From NCBI GenBank assembly GCA_905215425.1, contig CAJMQD010000009.1, forward strand, positions 1-11,690: a stretch of 11,690 nucleotides of DNA. The letters run 5' to 3'. The translations under genes were made by a program, and so were the position numbers. The notes below the pieces were generated by a model. It worked only from the letters and a program-made list of their open reading frames with translations. It made no database searches and was not told where the DNA came from. Source of the DNA: an uncultured bacterium. GTDB lineage: Bacteria; Bacillota; Clostridia; Oscillospirales; Oscillospiraceae. Each line of letters starts with the position of its first letter. The first letter of the stretch is position 1. Positions 6,774 to 11,690 of the stretch are shown piece by piece.

Positions 6774-7982
6774 GTGGAACTGCTTCTCTCCCCCTTGCGG
6801 GAGTTTCGAAAAAAAGGCGATTTTCCCCTTCTTCTGCTGTGTCTTCTGGCCTGCAGTTTTGGCATGGCCTTGATCTTCTCCGCAACCCGTTACATGAAAA
6901 GCAGCCAGAGCAGTCGGTGTATGATCGTGCAGGCCCTGGCCATCTGCATCGGCATTGGCATTTATATTCTGCTGACATTCGTGGACTTTCAGATGTTTAC
7001 AGAGCGGAAATGGAAGCTTTTGCTGGGCTTCAACATTATTTTTATTCTGCTTCTGCTCACGCCGCTGGGCACGGACCACAACTCCGGCAATCTGAACTGG
7101 CTGGCCCTGGATAAAATCATCCCCGGCTTTCCCTTGGACATCCAGCCCAACGAGATCGTAAAGATCCCCTTCACCCTGCTGCTCTCCCTGCAAATGGTCA
7201 AGATACAGGAGCGGGGCGGGGATATCAGCTCCATCCCCAATGTAATGCAGATCGGCTGCCACGCCGCTATGATGTTGGCTTTGGTGGCCGTAGTGTGCGG
7301 CGACATGGGCATGTGTGTAGTCTACCTTCTGATTTTTGTCATCATGGCCTGGAGCGCCGGGGTCAAAACCCGGTGGTTTTTGATCACCGGCAGCCTCATC
7401 GTTGGGGCGGTGGTGATCCTGTGGCTGTTCGTCCTGCCGGATACCGCGCTGTGGGACAGCAACTATATCGTCAAGCGCATCCGAGCCCTGCTGGATCACA
7501 GCTACGACCCAGGGGGAGTTGGCTGGCAGCAGACCCGATCGCTTATGGCCATCGGAGCGGGGCGTATCACGGGTCAGGGATATCTCCACGGGATGCGCAC
7601 CCAGTCCTTGGCCAATGAATCTCTCCCCGCCCGGCACACAGACTTCATTTTCGCCGTCTGCGGTGAAGAACTGGGCCTCATTGGCTGCTGCCTGCTTCTG
7701 GCCGTTCTGGCCGCCATTATCCTCCGCTGCTTTTGGATCGGTCTGCACGCCAGCTCCCCCTTCTACGCCTATGTCTGTATCGGTTTGGGCGGCATGCTGC
7801 TGATCCAGATCGCCCTGAATGTAGGGATGTGTCTATTTATCGCCCCCTGTATGGGGCTTACCCTCCCCTTCATCAGCTACGGCGGTTCTTCCATCATCAC
7901 CCTGTTCGCCGCTATGGGGGTGGTGTCCAGCGCCAAGGCACAGACGCTGCCCAGCTGGCTGCGGGACCGCGGTCATCTGTAA
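6774..7982 (+). CDS. SEDS-family peptidoglycan polymerase (FtsW/RodA/SpoVE type)
   Basis: SEDS proteins are polytopic membrane glycosyltransferases that polymerise lipid II, normally paired with a class B penicillin-binding protein. The start is GTG 6774, seven bases after a clear GAGG site (6763-6766). The 402-residue protein has about ten hydrophobic segments, beginning at roughly 17-37, 50-70 and 82-97. Family signatures include LPARHTDFIFAVCGEELG (284-301), with the functionally important aspartate D290, and the LPFISYGGSS block (364-373) near the last helix. The usual R-W-L-x-LG...QPSE segment is altered: N108 replaces arginine, the motif reads QPNE (124-127) with the glutamate kept, and the tryptophan-to-QP spacing is about five residues longer than in E. 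coli RodA. It stands alone on the plus strand with its own promoter and no adjacent PBP2 gene, so whether it serves elongation, division or sporulation cannot be decided. Confidence 0.93.
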   Translation: MELLLSPLREFRKKGDFPLLLLCLLACSFGMALIFSATRYMKSSQSSRCMIVQALAICIGIGIYILLTFVDFQMFTERKWKLLLGFNIIFILLLLTPLGTDHNSGNLNWLALDKIIPGFPLDIQPNEIVKIPFTLLLSLQMVKIQERGGDISSIPNVMQIGCHAAMMLALVAVVCGDMGMCVVYLLIFVIMAWSAGVKTRWFLITGSLIVGAVVILWLFVLPDTALWDSNYIVKRIRALLDHSYDPGGVGWQQTRSLMAIGAGRITGQGYLHGMRTQSLANESLPARHTDFIFAVCGEELGLIGCCLLLAVLAAIILRCFWIGLHASSPFYAYVCIGLGGMLLIQIALNVGMCLFIAPCMGLTLPFISYGGSSIITLFAAMGVVSSAKAQTLPSWLRDRGHL

Positions 7983-7989
7983 ATCTGAA

Positions 7990-8029
7990 GCGCCTCGCTT
8001 TGGCTCGTCCGGAGCGGGGCGCCGCTTTT
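7990..8029 (+). terminator. Possible terminator hairpin directly after the SEDS gene
   Basis: Arms 7990-7999 and 8013-8022 can form a 10-bp GC-rich stem with one G-T pair, followed a few bases later by TTTT (8026-8029). The T-run is short and separated from the stem, so this is weaker than the hairpin just downstream and may simply assist it. Confidence 0.4.
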
Positions 8030-8032
8030 CGC

Positions 8033-8071
8033 AAAAAAGATCCCGTCCGACAGTCGGACGGGATCCTTTTT
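8033..8071. terminator. Bidirectional terminator between the SEDS gene and rnfB
   Basis: A perfect 12-bp inverted repeat (8039-8050 and 8054-8065, three-base loop) is flanked by six A on the left (8033-8038) and five T on the right (8067-8071). It therefore works as an intrinsic terminator on both strands, ending the plus-strand SEDS transcript and the minus-strand rnf operon. The rnfB stop codon is only 17 bases beyond the right arm. Confidence 0.92.
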
Positions 8072-8082
8072 GTATTTACCGG

Positions 8083-8883
8083 TTACTGGTTCGCGGGGAC
8101 GTGGATGATGCCCACGGGGCACTCCTTGACGCACAACTGGCAGCCAACGCACTTGGACTGGTCGATGTGAGCCACGTTGTTCTCCACGGTGATGGCCTCC
8201 TTGGGGCAGGCCTTGGCGCACTTCATGCAGCCGATACAGCCGGCAGTGCACTGCTTGCGGGTAACAGCGCCCTTCTCCTGGTTGCGGCACTGGACCACAG
8301 GCTTGCGCTTGTGCTCAGGGATAATGGAGATGACAGCGCCGGGGCAGGCGGCGGCACAGGCGCCGCAGCCGGTACACTTGGCGTAGTCTACCTTGGCGAT
8401 GCCGTCCACAAGGTGGATGGCGTCGAAGGCACAGGCCCGGGTACAGTCGCCGTAGCCCAGGCAGCTGAACTTGCACAGACCATCGCCGCCATACAGGCCC
8501 TTCACGGCCTGACAGCTCTGAACGCCCTCGAAGGAGTAGCGCTTAGAGGTCTTATCGCAGGTGCCGGAGCACACCACCACGGCCTTCATGGGAGTGGCGG
8601 AACTGGCCTCCACGCCCATGATCTCTGCCACGGCGGCGGCAGCCTTGGCGCCGCCGGGTACGCACTTGTTCACAGCGTTGCCGTCCTCCACCACGCTCTT
8701 GGCGTAGTCAGCGCAGCCGGCACAGCCGCAGGCGCCGCAGTTGGCTCCGGGCAGAGCAGCGGTGATCTTCTCCACCCGCTCGTCAACGGGGACATACATA
8801 AAGATGGACGCAGCCACCAGAATCACGGCACCGATCAGACCGATGACCGTGACCAGAACGATTGCCAATACAATAGGATTCAT
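8083..8883 (-). CDS. rnfB: Rnf complex subunit B, multi-cluster iron-sulfur protein
   Basis: RnfB takes electrons from reduced ferredoxin and feeds them into the membrane Rnf complex. The 266-residue protein has one N-terminal membrane helix (about 5-29), then a four-cysteine iron-sulfur domain (C49, C52, C57, C74) typical of RnfB and related anaerobic proteins. A middle segment carries C105, C109 and C124, then C137, C141, C147 and C151 in the CLGYGDC context. Three ferredoxin-type C-x2-C-x2-C-x3-C motifs follow: 170-180, 216-226 and 245-255. With 26 cysteines it is the long clostridial form, able to hold several [4Fe-4S] clusters, perhaps about six (inference). It is last in the operon, 24 bases after rnfA, with a strong GGGAGG site, and ends just before a bidirectional terminator. 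Confidence 0.96.
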   Translation of the reverse strand: MNPIVLAIVLVTVIGLIGAVILVAASIFMYVPVDERVEKITAALPGANCGACGCAGCADYAKSVVEDGNAVNKCVPGGAKAAAAVAEIMGVEASSATPMKAVVVCSGTCDKTSKRYSFEGVQSCQAVKGLYGGDGLCKFSCLGYGDCTRACAFDAIHLVDGIAKVDYAKCTGCGACAAACPGAVISIIPEHKRKPVVQCRNQEKGAVTRKQCTAGCIGCMKCAKACPKEAITVENNVAHIDQSKCVGCQLCVKECPVGIIHVPANQ

Positions 8884-8907
8884 ATTTCGTTACCTCCCAT
8901 TCATCCG

Positions 8908-9528
8908 TCAAACGTGGAAAATGGATTCCACGATGCCGCCGAAGCCCATGAAGGACAGGGAGGTAATGGCCGCGGAAACCAGAGTGATGGGCAGACCCTC
9001 GAAGCACTTGGGGGTAACGGCCTCCTCCACACGGCGGCGAACGCCGGAGAACAGCACCATGGCCAGCAGGAAGCCCAGGCCGGCGCCGGCGGCGCACACC
9101 ACGCTCTCGATGAAGTTATAGCCGTTGTCGATGTTCAGGATGGTCACGCCCAGGATGGTGCAGTTGGTGGTGATCAGGGGCAGGTACACACCCAGAGACT
9201 TGTACAGGGCGGGGATGAACTTCTTCAGGAAGTTCTCCAGCAGCTGCACCAGGATGGCGATGATCAGAATGAACACGATGGTCTGCAGATAGCCCATATC
9301 ACGGCTGGTACCCTCAGACCCCTCAGGGGTCAGCAGGAACATCTGGATGGGCCAGGTGGCCGCAGTGGCCAGGACCATGACGAAGGTGACGGCCAGGGAC
9401 ATGCCCACGGCACTGTCCAGCTTCTTGGACACGCCCAGGAAGGGGCAGATGCCCAGGAACTTGACCAGGACGTAGTTGTCCACCAGGATCATGGTGAAGA
9501 AAATGCTGGCGAGTTTCACGGCCATCAT
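8908..9528 (-). CDS. rnfA: Rnf complex membrane subunit A
   Basis: RnfA is an integral membrane subunit that, with the homologous RnfE, forms the core of the complex and shares an iron-sulfur centre between the two inverted halves. The 206-residue protein has six probable membrane helices. It carries the family blocks LGICPFLGVSKK (25-36) and TTNCTILG (120-127), whose cysteines C28 and C123 are the expected cluster ligands. ATG 9528 overlaps the rnfE stop (ATGA); a second in-frame ATG follows directly at 9525, so the true start is ambiguous by one codon. A purine-rich GGAAGGGG stretch upstream serves as ribosome site. Confidence 0.96.
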   Translation of the reverse strand: MMAVKLASIFFTMILVDNYVLVKFLGICPFLGVSKKLDSAVGMSLAVTFVMVLATAATWPIQMFLLTPEGSEGTSRDMGYLQTIVFILIIAILVQLLENFLKKFIPALYKSLGVYLPLITTNCTILGVTILNIDNGYNFIESVVCAAGAGLGFLLAMVLFSGVRRRVEEAVTPKCFEGLPITLVSAAITSLSFMGFGGIVESIFHV

Positions 9529-10208
9529 TCAGCCCCCCCTTCCTCAGCAGCGGCAGGCTTGTTCTTCTTGGGACGGCTGGTCAGCCATGTGGCGCCGGCC
9601 ATCATCACGCCGAACATGAAGAAGCCGCCGGGTGCGCTGGTCATCAGAGAGAAGGAGTCGATGGACTCGGGGATGACGCGGATAGCGAAGTCGCTGCCCA
9701 GAGCGGGAATCAGGCTGCCCAGACCGGACATCCAGGTGCCGGAGCCCAGGATCTCACGGATGGAGCCCATGATGGTCAGGGTCAGGGTAAAGCCCAGGCC
9801 CATACCGATGCCGTCCAGTGCGGAGTCGATCACGGTGTTCTTGTTGGCGAACATCTCAGCACGGCCCAGAATGATGCAGTTCACCACGATCAGGGGCAGG
9901 TACACGCCCAGAGCCTTATCCAGGTCGGGCACATAGGCCTTGACGATCATCTGAACCACGGACACGAAGCCGGCGATCAGGGTGATATAGCAGGGAATAC
10001 GCACCTGGTCGGGGATGATCTTCCGCAGGGCGGAGATAGCCACGTTGGAACACAGGAGCACGAAGGTGGCGGCCAGGCCCATACCGATGCCGTTGGCGGC
10101 CATAGTGGTCACGGCCAGGGTGGGACAGGTGCCCAGGACGAGGCGCAGAGAGGGGTTTTCTTTCAGAATGCCGTTGGTAAGGATGCTCAGTTTACTATTT
10201 TTACTCAT
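9525..10208 (-). CDS. rnfE: Rnf complex membrane subunit E
   Basis: RnfE is the partner of RnfA in the membrane core of the Rnf ferredoxin:NAD+ oxidoreductase. The 227-residue protein has about six membrane helices. The paired cysteine blocks LGTCPTLAVT (25-34) and VNCIILGRAE (109-118) put C28 and C111 where the shared iron-sulfur centre is expected. GRAE in the second block separates RnfE from RnfA. The C-terminus is a short charged and alanine-rich tail. It starts 17 bases after rnfG with a GGCGGGTGAG-type ribosome site and overlaps rnfA by four bases. Confidence 0.96.
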   Translation of the reverse strand: MSKNSKLSILTNGILKENPSLRLVLGTCPTLAVTTMAANGIGMGLAATFVLLCSNVAISALRKIIPDQVRIPCYITLIAGFVSVVQMIVKAYVPDLDKALGVYLPLIVVNCIILGRAEMFANKNTVIDSALDGIGMGLGFTLTLTIMGSIREILGSGTWMSGLGSLIPALGSDFAIRVIPESIDSFSLMTSAPGGFFMFGVMMAGATWLTSRPKKNKPAAAEEGGAE

Positions 10209-10225
10209 CTTGACTCACCCGCCTT

Positions 10226-10759
10226 TCAAGGGATCATGTTGTAGGCTTCGATGGCGGAGTTCACCGCGGCGTTCAAAGCCTTGCTGGAGATGGTGGCGCC
10301 GGAGTAGGCGTCCACATCAGTTTTCAGCACCAGGGCCTTCTCTGCGGACAGGCCGGCGTACTTCTCCCAATAGGAGGCGCTGCTGGCCACGTTGCTGCCG
10401 ATACCCTTGGTCTCCTTATTATCCGTCACCTTCAGCTGGCGGATGGTGCCGTCAGGAGTAAAGGCGGTCATAACCGTCATGGTGCCGCCGTAACCCTTGG
10501 CGGTACTGGTGATGACCACGCCCGCGCCGTTGTCGGCGGTGTAGATGGCGGAGACGTTCTCCACTTGAATGCCGGTCACCTCAGTGAAGTTATCGGCATC
10601 GGGCAGCAGCTCCATACGGGCCTGACGCTGGGCCTCGGCCGTGGCGGCTGCAATCACGGGTGCGGTGGCCGCGTTGGTGGCAGCCAGAGCGGCCGTTACC
10701 ACAACGCAGATGGCACATAGTACCACGATAGGCTTAAATACCTTGTTCCAGTTGCTCAT
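10226..10759 (-). CDS. rnfG: Rnf complex subunit G, covalent FMN-binding protein
   Basis: RnfG is an extracytoplasmic subunit carrying a covalently bound FMN. The 177-residue protein has one N-terminal hydrophobic anchor (about 9-29), then the FMN-binding domain. The GYGGTMTVMTAF strand-turn (89-100) and KETKGIGSNV (115-124) are typical. The flavin attachment motif is DAYSGATISS (150-159), in which T156 is the expected FMN-bearing threonine. A flavin transferase (ApbE) must act on it from elsewhere in the genome, as none is in the window. The ATG overlaps the rnfD stop by four bases. Confidence 0.95.
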   Translation of the reverse strand: MSNWNKVFKPIVVLCAICVVVTAALAATNAATAPVIAAATAEAQRQARMELLPDADNFTEVTGIQVENVSAIYTADNGAGVVITSTAKGYGGTMTVMTAFTPDGTIRQLKVTDNKETKGIGSNVASSASYWEKYAGLSAEKALVLKTDVDAYSGATISSKALNAAVNSAIEAYNMIP

Positions 10760-11690
10760 TTCGCGGCACCTCCCTTTTTCACCTTGGCCACGCCCAGCAG
10801 GTCCTGCCGGGTCAGCACATCGATGTAAGGCACCAGCAGGTTCATCAGCAGAATGGCGAAGGACACGCCCTCGTTCATGGTGCCCAGGAAGCGGATGGCG
10901 CAGGTCACAATACCCAGACCCAGGCCGAACACGATCTTGCCCTTATTGGTGGTGGGAGAGGTGACATAGTCGGTGGCCATAAAGAAGGCGCCCAGCATCA
11001 GGCCGCCGGACAGCAGCTGATAGATGGGGTCTTTCCCGGCCACCAGGCTGAGCACAGCCACGGTGCCCAGATAGGTAACGGGGATGATGGGGCTGATGAC
11101 CTTGGTGGCGATGAGATAGATGCCGCCGATGAGGATGGTCAGCGCGCAGGTCTCGCCCAGGACGCCGCCGTGGGTGCCCATCAGCAGGGTCAGATAGGTC
11201 TGGGCGCCGCCCTGCACCGCACCCTGAGCCGCCAGAGGAGTGGCGGAGGCAAAGGCGTCAATGGCGGAAGCGGGCTTGGGATAGGTAGCCATCTTGCTGG
11301 CAAAGCCCATAGCCAAAGCGATACGGCCCACAATGGCGGGGTTGGCGAAGTTATAGCCCAGACCGCCGAACAGCTGCTTGACGATCACGATGGCGATAAA
11401 CGCGCCCACAACGCCCATCCACCAAGGCAGAGTAGCGGGCAGGTTAAAGGCCAGCAGCATACCGGTAACAGCGGCGGAAAAATCGCCCACGGGGACCTCG
11501 CGGCCCATCATCTTGCAGTAGCCGTACTCAAACAGGACACAGGCCGCCACGGTGACCGCCGTCAGGATCAGGGCCTGGATGCCGAAGATGATGACAGAGG
11601 CGATCAGGGTAGGCACCAGAGCGATGCACACCCGCTGCATGATCTTCTGGGTGCTGTCGGGGCTGGTGATATGGGGCGCTGCGGTCACAA
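10756..11690 (-). CDS. rnfD: Rnf complex membrane subunit D, N-terminus cut by window edge
   Basis: RnfD is a polytopic flavin-carrying membrane subunit of the Rnf complex, homologous to NqrB. About 310 residues are visible. APHITSPDSTQKIM near the visible start matches the beginning of RnfD proteins, which usually have about five to eight residues before it. The reading frame is still open at base 11690, so the real start is probably just outside. A GTG at 11688 could serve as a start but is a less natural N-terminus. Numbered from that codon, key blocks are GGLGYNFANPAIVGRI (108-123), the flavinylation region DAFASATPLA (144-153) with T150 as likely FMN site, SGGLMLGAFFMATDYVTSP (227-245) and NEGVSFAILLMNLLVPYID (272-290). 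Gene order D-G-E-A-B implies rnfC lies directly upstream, past the right edge. Confidence 0.94.
   Translation of the reverse strand, partial: VTAAPHITSPDSTQKIMQRVCIALVPTLIASVIIFGIQALILTAVTVAACVLFEYGYCKMMGREVPVGDFSAAVTGMLLAFNLPATLPWWMGVVGAFIAIVIVKQLFGGLGYNFANPAIVGRIALAMGFASKMATYPKPASAIDAFASATPLAAQGAVQGGAQTYLTLLMGTHGGVLGETCALTILIGGIYLIATKVISPIIPVTYLGTVAVLSLVAGKDPIYQLLSGGLMLGAFFMATDYVTSPTTNKGKIVFGLGLGIVTCAIRFLGTMNEGVSFAILLMNLLVPYIDVLTRQDLLGVAKVKKGGAAK

Noticed and set aside
6756..7748. A 330-codon minus-strand open frame opposite the SEDS gene
   Set aside because: The product is hydrophilic and low-complexity with no recognisable domain, while the plus strand encodes a clear SEDS protein with promoter and ribosome site.
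8101..9936. A 611-codon plus-strand open frame opposite rnfB, rnfA and rnfE
   Set aside because: It is exactly antisense to three certain rnf genes. The translation is low-complexity in H, G, Q and A, as expected from reading GC-rich, codon-biased genes backwards, and has no credible domain.

Overview
The window is an ordinary stretch of chromosome from a GC-rich Gram-positive anaerobe of the class Clostridia. The best guess is a gut Oscillospiraceae-type organism such as the Flavonifractor/Oscillibacter/Intestinimonas group. The evidence is a complete rnfDGEAB gene order of the clostridial type, clostridial-style RnfB with many cysteines, strong AGGAGG-like ribosome binding sites, AT-rich intergenic promoters inside GC-rich coding sequence, and tightly coupled housekeeping genes. 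This placement is inference from gene content and composition; no database search was possible.

Layout, left to right. (1) Positions 1-4690, minus strand: a peptidoglycan-precursor operon transcribed as ddl, murF, an ABC-F ATPase gene, then a membrane-anchored YdcF/DUF218 gene that runs off the left edge. A good sigma-A promoter lies just upstream of ddl at 4743-4771. Ddl makes D-Ala-D-Ala, and MurF adds it to the UDP-MurNAc-tripeptide. The ABC-F protein probably acts on the ribosome. YdcF-family proteins are often linked to envelope metabolism. (2) Positions 4804-6699, minus strand: a tsaE-tsaB-upp operon (tRNA t6A modification plus uracil salvage). It has overlapping genes, an extended -10 promoter at 6694-6702, and a terminator at 4804-4839. 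(3) Positions 6712-8029, plus strand: a single SEDS-family (FtsW/RodA/SpoVE) gene with its own promoter, divergent from tsaE. (4) Positions 8033-8071: a near-perfect bidirectional terminator between the converging SEDS gene and the rnf operon. (5) Positions 8083-11690, minus strand: rnfD (5' end cut by the window), rnfG, rnfE, rnfA and rnfB, encoding the ion-pumping ferredoxin:NAD+ oxidoreductase. rnfC is expected just beyond the right edge.

Together the genes cover cell-wall precursor synthesis, wall polymerisation, tRNA modification, pyrimidine salvage and membrane energy conservation. I saw no mobile element, CRISPR array, tRNA or rRNA gene, riboswitch or phage gene. All intergenic gaps are under 300 bases. 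I did not find a previously undescribed system. The most interesting points are a SEDS protein that departs from the usual family motif, the ABC-F gene placed inside a D-Ala-D-Ala operon, start-codon corrections for ddl and upp, and an edge-truncated YdcF gene that is easily missed.
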